NCBI GenBank assembly: GCA_903900705.1 | Contig: CAIUOG010000166.1 | Coordinates: 22,350 to 86,349 of the forward strand | Reading direction: 5' to 3' | Source: an uncultured Acidobacteriia bacterium | GTDB taxonomy: Bacteria > Acidobacteriota > Terriglobia > Bryobacterales > Bryobacteraceae | DNA length: 64,000 bases | Part shown: positions 1-8,356 of the stretch, in pieces | Layout of the letters: each line of letters opens with the position of its first letter | Position numbering within the stretch: the stretch's first letter is position 1 | The notes under the pieces: model-generated | The model's input: the letters and a program-made list of their open reading frames with translations, nothing else | What the model was told of the DNA's origin: nothing | Databases searched by the model: none | Position numbers and translations under genes: made by a program

Positions 1-1
1 T

Positions 2-1942
2 CTCGTCACGATTTTTGCCACCCGTGCCGCTTCGGAACTGGAGCGCAAACAGGTGGAAAGAGCCCTCCGGACCAGTGAACAGCGCTACCGGACCACCCTG
101 CGGAATCTGGGAGAGGGCATCGTCACCATGGACGCCGAAGGGCGTTTCCTGATGGTGAACCCGGCGGCGGAGCGCATCTTCGGAGCGCCCTCCGGTAGCC
201 TGGAGGGACGGCGACTGACTGAGTTTATCGCTCCGTCCGGCGCGCCGGGCACTCTTCCGAACGCGGGCGCCGCGTGGCCGGGCAAGAGCGGTAGTTTCGA
301 GCTGAGTATCGTCGGCCTCGATGGTGTGCGCCGGCAGGTATTGCTGACTGGTACTCCGCAGCGCGAAGCAGGAGATGGAGAGGAAAGTCCCGCGACAGGC
401 TCCGTGGGGGTGATCCGGGATGTCACGAATTCGAGGCGGATGGAGGACCGGGTCCGCCTTCTCGCTACCGCATTGGGCGGGGCCAGCGACTGTATCTCGA
501 TTTCCGACGCTGACTATCGGATCCTCTATGTCAACCCGTCTTTCCTCCGGACATATGGGTATGAGGAGCATGAACTGGTCGGCCAGTCGATCGGCATCGT
601 CTGCTCTCCGCGCAACCCATTCCCGTGTGAGGCTTCGATGCTGTCTGGCGACTGGACCGGGGAACTCTGGAATGTGACCCGCGATGGGCGTGAGTTCCTT
701 ATTTCCCTCAGCACCTCGGTGATTCGCGATGAGCAGGGGCGCGACATTGCGTCGGTCGGTGTGGCCCGCGATATCACGGCGCAGCGTGCGCTCCAGGACC
801 ACTATCTGCAGAGTCAGAAACTCGAAGGCATCGGCCGGCTGGCGGGTGGGGTGGCGCACGATTTCAATAATCTTCTGACGGTGATTAACGGCTACAGCAG
901 CATGCTGCTGAATTCCATGAGCGAAGAGGATCCGAAGCGTTCCCGGATCACGCAGATTCACTACGCCGGAAAGCGCGCGGCGGAACTGACGCAGCAATTG
1001 CTGACATTCAGCCGGAAGCAGTTCTCACAGCCTGTTGCGATGAACCTGAATGAGGTGGTGAGCGAATCCGAGACGCTGTTCAGCCGACTGCTGGGCGAAG
1101 ACATTCAGCTGATCACGTCACTCGAAGTGAACGAAGCCTTCATCATGGCGGACACAGGGCAGATCCACCAGATTCTGATGAACCTCGCGGTCAACGCGCG
1201 GGATGCGATGCCCGGGGGAGGCACGCTGCGGATTTCGGTCTCCCCGGCGGAAGTTTTGACGGAGAATTCCAATCATCCCGCAGGACTTGCCACCGGTCGG
1301 TATCTTGTTCTGGCCGTATCTGACACCGGCATCGGGATGACTCCGGAAACGATGGCGCACATCTTCGAACCGTTCTTCTCGACCAAGGGTCCGGAAGGCA
1401 CGGGGCTGGGCCTGTCGACCGTGTACGGGATCGTGCAGCAGAACCGGGGCGCCATTGAGGTGCGGAGTGAGCCTGAAAAAGGCACGACTTTTGAGATCTG
1501 GCTGCCGCGAATCGAGTCTCCTGGCCGCGAATTGACCGCCAAACCTGGCGAAGCGGGTTTGAACGGGGAGGGCACGGTGCTGGTGGTGGAAGACCATCAT
1601 GATGTTCGCGACATGGTGACCACCGCGCTCCGGTCTTACGGCTATCAAATCCTGGATGCCGGAACAGCGGAAGAGGCACTGCAACTGGCGACTGGCTACA
1701 AGGGACGAATCGATCTGCTGCTGACCGACGTTGTGCTGCCGGCAATGAACGGGCGCGACCTCTCGGAGCGGTTCATCCTCCTGCACCCCGAATCCCGGGT
1801 ATTATTTACGTCCGGGTATACGAGCGACATTATTGCGCGGCGAGGGGTGGAGGAGGAACGCATCGCGTTCCTTCCCAAGCCATATTCGGTGGAAGTGCTG
1901 GGCGCAAAGGTTGCCGAGCTGATGAACCAGAACAGATCTTAA
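2..1942 (+). CDS. PAS-PAS hybrid sensor histidine kinase with C-terminal receiver, 5' end outside window
   Basis: This is the 3' part of a cytoplasmic hybrid two-component kinase. The frame is open from base 2 and the first codons (LVTIFATRAASELERKQ) read like the end of a GAF domain running into a linker, so the real start lies upstream; the GTG at 53 is internal. Two PAS domains follow (about 80-430 and 450-780). The phospho-acceptor region holds GGVAHDFNNLL with its histidine codon at 857. An ATPase domain follows (NARDAMPGGG; DTGIGM; GTGLGLS). The last 120 codons are a receiver with VVEDHHD and the acceptor Asp in LLLTDVV, codon at 1727. Kinases of this build usually pass phosphate to a separate regulator; none is seen next to it. 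The input signal is unknown. Confidence 0.93.
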   Translation, partial: LVTIFATRAASELERKQVERALRTSEQRYRTTLRNLGEGIVTMDAEGRFLMVNPAAERIFGAPSGSLEGRRLTEFIAPSGAPGTLPNAGAAWPGKSGSFELSIVGLDGVRRQVLLTGTPQREAGDGEESPATGSVGVIRDVTNSRRMEDRVRLLATALGGASDCISISDADYRILYVNPSFLRTYGYEEHELVGQSIGIVCSPRNPFPCEASMLSGDWTGELWNVTRDGREFLISLSTSVIRDEQGRDIASVGVARDITAQRALQDHYLQSQKLEGIGRLAGGVAHDFNNLLTVINGYSSMLLNSMSEEDPKRSRITQIHYAGKRAAELTQQLLTFSRKQFSQPVAMNLNEVVSESETLFSRLLGEDIQLITSLEVNEAFIMADTGQIHQILMNLAVNARDAMPGGGTLRISVSPAEVLTENSNHPAGLATGRYLVLAVSDTGIGMTPETMAHIFEPFFSTKGPEGTGLGLSTVYGIVQQNRGAIEVRSEPEKGTTFEIWLPRIESPGRELTAKPGEAGLNGEGTVLVVEDHHDVRDMVTTALRSYGYQILDAGTAEEALQLATGYKGRIDLLLTDVVLPAMNGRDLSERFILLHPESRVLFTSGYTSDIIARRGVEEERIAFLPKPYSVEVLGAKVAELMNQNRS

Positions 1943-1950
1943 GCAGCAGG

Positions 1951-1980
1951 GCGCGGGCTCGTCCGAAGAAGATCCCGCGC
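1951..1980. terminator. Hairpin between convergent genes, possible shared terminator
   Basis: GCGCGGG at 1951-1957 is the exact inverse complement of CCCGCGC at 1974-1980, with a 16-base loop. It lies in the 57-base gap between the kinase stop and the receptor stop, which face each other. There is no clear T-run on either side, so intrinsic termination is only plausible. Confidence 0.4.
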
Positions 1981-1999
1981 TCTGCGGTCGCTGTAACGG

Positions 2000-4900
2000 C
2001 TACCAGAGCAGCCGCAGGGTGAACTGCATGGCACGCGCGGCCTGTCCGCTTGTGTAGGTGTAGATCAGGCCGTTGGCGTTCGGAGCGTTGGAGTATTCAG
2101 GGCTGTTTGTAGGATTTGAAACGTCCCACTGTAAGCGCATTTTGACCTGTTCGCGAATCTGCACTTCCTTGAACAGAGAAGCCGAAAGCGTCCAGAGACC
2201 CGGCGATTCGAAGTACTGATTGATCAGCGGGTTGATGCCTCCCCAGGACCCGATGTAGTTTGCGCCATTACTCAGCGGCACCGTGACCGTGTTTGTTCCG
2301 AAGTAGGGCGAAGCGGGATCGGTCACCAGCGGCGCCGAGTAGGATTGATAGCCCGACGGCACGCCGCAGATGCCGTTGCAATTGCCGCCGGCGTCGTGGC
2401 TGTTGATTTGCGCCGGATTAATCCAGCCCGCGTTGCTGTAGAGAAATGCGGAGAGACATGCGCCGCTGCGGCAATCCTGCACGCGGTACTGGTGACCATA
2501 GACCTGAAGCTTCGCACCCGTGGGGAACTGGCTGGACTGCAGTGACCACCACGTGGTGGTCCATGTTCCAAGGCCCGAAATCTGCCAGCCGCCAACCACC
2601 GAGTCCAGCAAGCGTCCGGCGTTGGGCAACAGCCACTTGCCGCGCCCCACCGGAATCTGGGCGACCCAGTTCCAGGTGAACTGATGATGCGGGAAAGTGG
2701 TGTTGCGGGTGTAGTTGATCAGCCGGTCGAGCTGGTTCTGGCTGAGTCCCCGGGTTTGTGAAGGCAGGTAGTACGAATCGGGGTAGAGCGTCGCCGACGT
2801 ACCCTGGCTGTTAATGGCGCCCAGCGAATAGGAGTTGTTGTTGACCCAGAATGCCCTGAAGCTGTAGCCCTTGCTGAAGCGGTGCACGGCTTCGACGTGG
2901 ATGCCCGAGTAATTCGAATAAGCGTCGTGCGTGACTTCCTGAATGTTACCCCAGATCGCGCTCAGCGGCCGGGATGCTCCGGCCGAACCGGGGTAGGGCG
3001 TTTGTGTAACGGTATCCCACACATACGTCGGCGTCTGGGGATTCAGCTGGCGATAGACGTCGACGTTGGAGTTGTGATTTGCAACCCAGGCGACCCGAAG
3101 GGTGGTTTTGTCGAAGACCTGTTTTTCCAGAGTGATATTGCCGTCGTAGACTCGGCTGTCAGGAGAATGCGGATTGATGAAAGTGGTGTTGAGGTTGCCT
3201 ACGGTAAGTCCGGCGAGGTTGGTTCCCTGGAAAACGTTGGTGGTGTTGCGTCCGGCAACATAGCTGGGAGTGCTCCGCAGGCTGTAACCGGGTGCGCCAT
3301 CCACCCAATAACCGGATGCGTCGGGATTGTAATACGGAAGCGCATAGTACGGACCACCGGCGCGCAACTGCTCGAGCTGGCTGTAAATCTGCAGCGGGTA
3401 GTAAGCGATGCTGAAGCCCGATCGCAGCACCAGGGGCCGATTCCCTCCGGTGAGACGCAGCGCCATGCCGAGGCGCGGCGAAAAATCCTTCCAGTTTCCG
3501 TAGACCAGAGTCTGTGGCAGGCCCGCCTGCTGGTAGGTTTCGAATTTCGCGCCCAGAGCCTGCATGGCGGCCACATTCGCGGAGAATCCAGGCACCTGTT
3601 TGTCATAGTCCGTCGCGGCCTGCGTCAGTACGATCGAGTTGGTCTTCAGGTCGAATCCGATCGTATTGTTGTACTTTTCGCGCATTGCCGGCCAGGCTTC
3701 CCAGCGAACCCCCAGGTTGAGTGAAAGGCGGTTGTTGACCTTCCAGTTGTCCTGAAAGTAAAGCGCAACCTGATTCTGACGCTCATAGAAATACTTATGA
3801 ACCGTTTCGGCTTCGTAATAGTCCTGGCCCAGGTAGAAGCTGGCCAGCAGATTGCCGGTGTTGGCCGTCGCGCTGGGCGAACTTGCTGAACCGGCCGGGT
3901 TCCACAGGGCCGTCCAGTTCGCCACCGGTGAGACCTGCCCGGCGGCGCGCTCCTGCTGCGGCAGATAGTTCACCAGATCCCGCCGACCGTGGAAACCCGC
4001 CAGTAGTTGGTGTTTGCCGATAATCTTCGTCACGTTGTCGTCTATCTGGTAGAAGGTGGAGTGGTCCGCGTTGGGATAAACCGTCTGATACTGCGTGCCG
4101 CTCAGACCCGTTGAAAGAATAGCGGGAAACTGATACCCGTTATAGGGATTCGGCAACCCCAGCTTTGCAGCGTAGTTCACCGGACTGCCCGGGTTGGAGC
4201 TTTGATAGAAGGCCTGGCGGAAAACCGAGACCAGCAGTTCGTTAAACATCGTGGGCGAGAAGATGTGCACGTACGACGTTGCCACAGACTGTGCGGGGGA
4301 TGTGTAGGCATTGCGGTTCGCGTCGTTCGTCAGCAGAGGAACGTAGCCGGACCCCAGCGGCGAGTCTACAATCATGTCGTTTTTCGAATAACGCAGGTAC
4401 ATCGTGTCGTTCGAAGAGAACCGATGATCGAAGCGTGTGGCGAAAGTATCGTCGTTCCACCTGGTCGGGGCGTTGCCATACCAGTTGGAGGCGATCAGCG
4501 GATTGACGTTGGGCAGGGTCGGCATCGGCGTGATCGCCATGAGCGCGGTCCAGAGCGGCGAAGCCAGCGAAGGATTGATGGCATTGAGCTGGCCGTTGTA
4601 ATTGAATTGGTCGCGCAGGTAAGCCTTGGTCGTGGGGTTATAGGTCGTCGTGTAGGGGTTGTAGATTTTGCTCTGGATGCCGTTGGCGTTCACCAGACCA
4701 CTGAAGTCACCGTTGCGCATGGCTGCGGTCGGCACGGTGTAATTTACATAGGCGTTCGAAAGTTGGCGACGCGATTCCCAGGAGAAGAACCAGAAAGTCT
4801 TGTCTTTTCCTTTATAGAGCTTTGGCAGCATCGCCGGGCCGCCCGCGCTGGCGCCAAACTCATTGCGGTTTGAATACGCGGGACCCGTATTGCCCTGGTT

Positions 4901-5668
4901 ACGTTGCCGCGCATAATAAATTCCGCTGTTGGCAATGGTTTCAAACAGGCTGCCATGCAGTTGATTGCCGCCGCTTTTGGTGCTGATAATCAAAGCCACC
5001 GGGCTGTTGTACTTGGCGGTGACGCTGTTGGTATCAACCGTCAGTTCCTGAATCGAATCGATGCCGGGCTGCCGGTTTTCGACCGTGCCCCGGCTCCGCG
5101 AAACCAGCGGCGATCCATCCAGTTGCCAGTCTGTGGAGCCATAGCGCAGGCCGTCGGCCTGATAGGTTCCGCTCATGCCGGGAATGAGGGCTGTGATGCT
5201 CGAAATCTGGCGGCCGAAACGAGGAATCTCGTCGATATCCTGATGTTCAATCAGATGGCTGTCGGTGGCGTCAGTCAGGTTCACGAGGGGCGTTGCGTCT
5301 TTCACTTCCACAGTGGTGGTAGTCGCTCCCGCCTCCAGCACAACGTCGACGGTGAGTTTTCGCGCGACATCCACCGTCAAATCGGCCTGGTATTTTTTCA
5401 TCCCCGCGAAAGTAGCTTCCAGCCGGTAGGGACCCGGAACCAGGCCCGGGAAGATATAAACACCCGCCTGAGTGCTGGTGGTGGTCGCTTTGCTGCCCGT
5501 ATCGGTCCGGGTCAGCGTGAGTTCGGCGCCAATAATAACCGCGCTGCTCTGGTCGCGAACCGTGCCGTTCAAAATAGCCGTACTTGCCTGTGGCCGGGCT
5601 GTCGAGACCGAAAGTCCCAGCAGAAATAAGGCCCCGATAAACTTTGTTTGCCTATGAGTCGTCTTCAT
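2000..5668 (-). CDS. TonB-dependent receptor with carboxypeptidase-regulatory-like N-terminal domain
   Basis: Outer-membrane beta-barrel transporter of the large Acidobacteria type (1222 aa). A signal peptide (about residues 1-27) is followed by a CarboxypepD_reg-like beta-sandwich (about 30-118, beginning ILNGTVRD), a plug domain (about 125-240, with IDSIQELTVDTN) and a long barrel rich in aromatic and Asn/Tyr residues that runs to the C-terminal strand ending RLLW. Such proteins are commonly called Oar-like or SusC-like. Their substrates in Acidobacteria are mostly unknown but are thought to be oligosaccharides or peptides. No SusD-like lipoprotein and no TonB/ExbBD genes are adjacent. The ATG at 5668 gives an intact signal peptide. 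Confidence 0.93.
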   Translation of the reverse strand: MKTTHRQTKFIGALFLLGLSVSTARPQASTAILNGTVRDQSSAVIIGAELTLTRTDTGSKATTTSTQAGVYIFPGLVPGPYRLEATFAGMKKYQADLTVDVARKLTVDVVLEAGATTTTVEVKDATPLVNLTDATDSHLIEHQDIDEIPRFGRQISSITALIPGMSGTYQADGLRYGSTDWQLDGSPLVSRSRGTVENRQPGIDSIQELTVDTNSVTAKYNSPVALIISTKSGGNQLHGSLFETIANSGIYYARQRNQGNTGPAYSNRNEFGASAGGPAMLPKLYKGKDKTFWFFSWESRRQLSNAYVNYTVPTAAMRNGDFSGLVNANGIQSKIYNPYTTTYNPTTKAYLRDQFNYNGQLNAINPSLASPLWTALMAITPMPTLPNVNPLIASNWYGNAPTRWNDDTFATRFDHRFSSNDTMYLRYSKNDMIVDSPLGSGYVPLLTNDANRNAYTSPAQSVATSYVHIFSPTMFNELLVSVFRQAFYQSSNPGSPVNYAAKLGLPNPYNGYQFPAILSTGLSGTQYQTVYPNADHSTFYQIDDNVTKIIGKHQLLAGFHGRRDLVNYLPQQERAAGQVSPVANWTALWNPAGSASSPSATANTGNLLASFYLGQDYYEAETVHKYFYERQNQVALYFQDNWKVNNRLSLNLGVRWEAWPAMREKYNNTIGFDLKTNSIVLTQAATDYDKQVPGFSANVAAMQALGAKFETYQQAGLPQTLVYGNWKDFSPRLGMALRLTGGNRPLVLRSGFSIAYYPLQIYSQLEQLRAGGPYYALPYYNPDASGYWVDGAPGYSLRSTPSYVAGRNTTNVFQGTNLAGLTVGNLNTTFINPHSPDSRVYDGNITLEKQVFDKTTLRVAWVANHNSNVDVYRQLNPQTPTYVWDTVTQTPYPGSAGASRPLSAIWGNIQEVTHDAYSNYSGIHVEAVHRFSKGYSFRAFWVNNNSYSLGAINSQGTSATLYPDSYYLPSQTRGLSQNQLDRLINYTRNTTFPHHQFTWNWVAQIPVGRGKWLLPNAGRLLDSVVGGWQISGLGTWTTTWWSLQSSQFPTGAKLQVYGHQYRVQDCRSGACLSAFLYSNAGWINPAQINSHDAGGNCNGICGVPSGYQSYSAPLVTDPASPYFGTNTVTVPLSNGANYIGSWGGINPLINQYFESPGLWTLSASLFKEVQIREQVKMRLQWDVSNPTNSPEYSNAPNANGLIYTYTSGQAARAMQFTLRLLW

Positions 5669-5760
5669 CCGTTCAAACGATGGTACAAAGTTTCAGGTCT
5701 GTCGGGAAAGCGAAAAGAGCAGGAAATGCGGGCTGTTGCAGGAGTGTAACGCGCAAAATC

Positions 5761-7128
5761 TCAGAACGATGAATAACGCGCGTAAACGGCGCTGACGGCC
5801 TCAAAGAGACGGATAGGCAACTCGGGATCGAATACCTGCACCAGGGGCAGATACGCTGGATCGGTTTGAGCGGCGATCCACTTCCCGGGGGCTTCAAAGC
5901 CCGGATCGCTGACCGCGATATCCTCACCTTCCAGGTCGTCGACGCCGATCAGGACGCTGATGCTCCCGGTGCTGCGTTTCGTCGAAAGGCGGATATGGAT
6001 GGTGTCACCGCTTACCGCCCCGGCGATCTCCACGAGCTCCGGCTCCCAGAGGTTATTCCCAAGAGCCGAAAGGTCCCGCTCCCATACAACCCGGTCTCCC
6101 AGTGATACCTGGACGAAGAAATAGCCGGGCGGGAGTCGCGTATACGATGCCGTGCACCAGAACCGGAGAACAGGTTGAGCGGCGGCTACCGTCACAGGAC
6201 TCGCAAGTTCCCCGTAGCTACCGGCTGGAATCCCTTTGCCAGACGCGGAAATCGTGGCCCGGCCCCTCCCACCGTGAGCGTAATTCCGTGTGGCAGATGC
6301 TCGTTCGCCGCTTTTGTCGAGCGCATAGGTAACGACTCCCGCCAGTTTTCCGGCCGCGGCGTCACTCAAGCCCATGGAGACGGAATCGCGAACGTAATCA
6401 ACGCCGGGCGGAATTGGTAGTCGACCCAGTGGCGCGCAGTAAATCATGAGGATCAGAGACTTTCCCCGCTCCCGCAGAAGCGATTCGGCTGCTGTCAGTT
6501 GCGCCCGCAGGGTGGTATTGCGAGAGGTATTCACGGTGGGCTCGTCGCGGTAAGCCAGAATGACTCCGTCGATTGCGGTGGAATAGGGATCGAGGAATTC
6601 CGGCTCCATCGAGCGCCAGTAAAGCAGCGGGTAAAAGAGGAGCCGGGGATTGACTTCACGCCCAGCGTTCCGCAACTTCCCGACGTATTCGGGAGTGAAA
6701 AGCTTCACGTTGTCGGCGAAATCGTCGATTGCCCAGCCCTTCAGATTTGGAAAAGCGAGCGATAACCGCGAGATTTCGGTTGCGGTTCGGACATAGTCTT
6801 CGCCGAAAGGAAGGGCGCACGGTGCCGGGCATTCGCTCGGGGGCACAAAGTACGGCCAGACGTCGAGCCCGGATTTCGCGGCGGCGGGAAGAAACTCCAG
6901 GCGCAGGTCGTCCCAGTCGCGCTGCCTCTGTACCAGAAAAAAGTAGGTGTTGGCGTGCAGGGCTCGCAGTCGTTCGAGCGTGGCCTGCGTGTTCAGGTGA
7001 TGCTGTCCATCGGCGCGGACCCCGGTTTCTTCAATCACGGCCGCATAATCGGCCAGAACCGGAGGTCGCGCGACGGCGGACAGCGATGCCATAAGCAGAA
7101 GAAAGGGAATTGCGGACCGGGAAGGCAT
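5761..7128 (-). CDS. Secreted TIM-barrel-like protein of unknown function
   Basis: 455 aa. The ATG at 7128 starts a convincing signal peptide (PFLLLMASLSAVARP) and avoids the overlap with the next gene that a longer reading would force. Residues about 25-290 look like a glycoside-hydrolase-type barrel: LKGWAIDDFADN carries paired Asp after a strand, and IDGVILAYRDEPTV and LILMIYCAPLG resemble barrel strands. The C-terminal 150 residues look like a beta-sandwich, possibly carbohydrate-binding. I recognise no named family. It lies 37 bases downstream of a DUF1080 gene on the same strand, so the two may be co-transcribed and act on the same extracytoplasmic sugar substrate. That link is inferred from position. 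Confidence 0.72.
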   Translation of the reverse strand: MPSRSAIPFLLLMASLSAVARPPVLADYAAVIEETGVRADGQHHLNTQATLERLRALHANTYFFLVQRQRDWDDLRLEFLPAAAKSGLDVWPYFVPPSECPAPCALPFGEDYVRTATEISRLSLAFPNLKGWAIDDFADNVKLFTPEYVGKLRNAGREVNPRLLFYPLLYWRSMEPEFLDPYSTAIDGVILAYRDEPTVNTSRNTTLRAQLTAAESLLRERGKSLILMIYCAPLGRLPIPPGVDYVRDSVSMGLSDAAAGKLAGVVTYALDKSGERASATRNYAHGGRGRATISASGKGIPAGSYGELASPVTVAAAQPVLRFWCTASYTRLPPGYFFVQVSLGDRVVWERDLSALGNNLWEPELVEIAGAVSGDTIHIRLSTKRSTGSISVLIGVDDLEGEDIAVSDPGFEAPGKWIAAQTDPAYLPLVQVFDPELPIRLFEAVSAVYARYSSF

Positions 7129-7165
7129 GCAATCCCGTATTATCCCGTGGCGTGGCTCTTGCGGT

Positions 7166-7924
7166 TCAGAGCTTGCGGTACAGGATGTTCTTATACTCGA
7201 CCTTGAACGGAGGTCCGACGTGCATCTGGAAGCCGACCAGGCCTTCAGGCACGGCGTTCTTCGTGTCCTCATCGATGGTTGCGCTGATCAACTGGCCGTT
7301 CAGAATCTGCAGCATTACAGGGCCCCGCGCAATGATGTGGTAAGTGTTCCAGCCATTGACGTTCATGACGCCGCGCAGCAGGGTGTTATCGCCAATTGTG
7401 GCCAGCGTCTTGTATTTCGGGCCTTCGGTAATGCGGGTCAGCATACCTCGCGGCGCCAGAACGACGTGACCCGGCTTCCGGCCCCGTTCTTCGTGCAGAT
7501 TGCCAGTGTAGCCGTTGCCGAAATCCATGTCCGCCTGGTAGCCCTTCAGAACCCACTTGCCGATTTCCGGCATTTCGAGGCTGCGGTACTGGATGCCGCT
7601 ATTGGTGCCGCCGAGTTTGAAATCGACCTTGAGTTCGAAGTCCTTCACGGTGCCGCCGCGCCAGATGAGGAAGTTGTTGACCTTGACGACTTTCTGCGGT
7701 GTGGTCTCGCCGATGATCTCGCCGTTTTCCGCCCGCCAGAAGGTCGGGTCGCCGTCCCAGTCTTTGAGGGTCTTACCGTCGAAGATGGGTACGAAGCCGG
7801 TGTTGTCGTCGGGTTCATAGGTAGGGTAGATGCCGCCCGGCGCGGGGCGGGACGGGGCCTGGGCGCTGCAGATGAGGCCGGCGAGGGTGAGACAGAATGC
7901 GGTGGAGATAACGAGTCTTGGCAT
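7166..7924 (-). CDS. Secreted DUF1080 (3-keto-disaccharide hydrolase-like) protein
   Basis: 252 aa with a signal peptide (PRLVISTAFCLTLAGLICSAQ) and then a concanavalin/LamG-like DUF1080 domain. Typical family features are FVPIFDGKTLKDWDGDP near the start, the TNSGIQYRS segment in the middle, GWNTYHIIARG, and FKVEYKNILYRKL at the end. DUF1080 proteins are very numerous in Acidobacteria and Planctomycetes; some act on 3-keto-glycosides. I chose ATG 7924 over GTG 7930 because it is the stronger codon and begins the signal peptide cleanly. The gene is divergent from the S4-domain gene, with a 38-base gap between the two starts. Confidence 0.88.
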   Translation of the reverse strand: MPRLVISTAFCLTLAGLICSAQAPSRPAPGGIYPTYEPDDNTGFVPIFDGKTLKDWDGDPTFWRAENGEIIGETTPQKVVKVNNFLIWRGGTVKDFELKVDFKLGGTNSGIQYRSLEMPEIGKWVLKGYQADMDFGNGYTGNLHEERGRKPGHVVLAPRGMLTRITEGPKYKTLATIGDNTLLRGVMNVNGWNTYHIIARGPVMLQILNGQLISATIDEDTKNAVPEGLVGFQMHVGPPFKVEYKNILYRKL

Positions 7925-7962
7925 GTTCACGCCAATGCTATCGCAAAGAGAGAATGAGTTCT

Positions 7963-8352
7963 ATGGATCGAGTGAGATTGGATAAGTGGCTGTGGGCTGC
8001 CCGCTTCTTTAAGACACGGTCACTTGCCGCCACGGCCTGCGACCTGGGACGAATCGAATCGAACGGAGTAACGGCGAAGCCGGCCCGCGATGTCCGCGTT
8101 GGCGATCTGCTGCGGGTGAAGACGGAAGGGGGCGAGTTTCTGGTGGAGGTGCTGGTGCTGAGTGAAATGCGCGGCCCGGCCGCACAGGCACAAACACTCT
8201 TCCGGGAGACCGAGGCAAGCCGTGAACTGCGACTACGGCTGGCGGAAGAGCGCAAAGCGATGCTGCAGGCGGAGGGTCTGCCGGATGGAAGACCCTCCAA
8301 ACGCAATCGCAGGGAAATGGAACGGTTCCGGGGTCGAGTCCACTCGTTTTGA
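7963..8352 (+). CDS. S4-domain RNA-binding protein, Hsp15 family
   Basis: 129 aa. The opening MDRVRLDKWLWAARFFKTR is the hallmark of the S4 fold in Hsp15/HslR proteins, followed by GRIESNGVTAKPARDVRVGD. The C-terminal third is basic (RPSKRNRREMERFRGR), as in the family. Hsp15 binds free 50S subunits carrying a stalled nascent chain and helps recycle them after heat shock. The ATG at 7963 lies about nine bases after AAGAGAGA, better spaced than the ATG at 7954. The gene converges on clpB with a four-base gap; a heat-shock protein next to clpB and hsp20 fits a protein-quality-control neighbourhood, although it is on the other strand. Confidence 0.87.
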   Translation: MDRVRLDKWLWAARFFKTRSLAATACDLGRIESNGVTAKPARDVRVGDLLRVKTEGGEFLVEVLVLSEMRGPAAQAQTLFRETEASRELRLRLAEERKAMLQAEGLPDGRPSKRNRREMERFRGRVHSF

Positions 8353-8356
8353 GTGT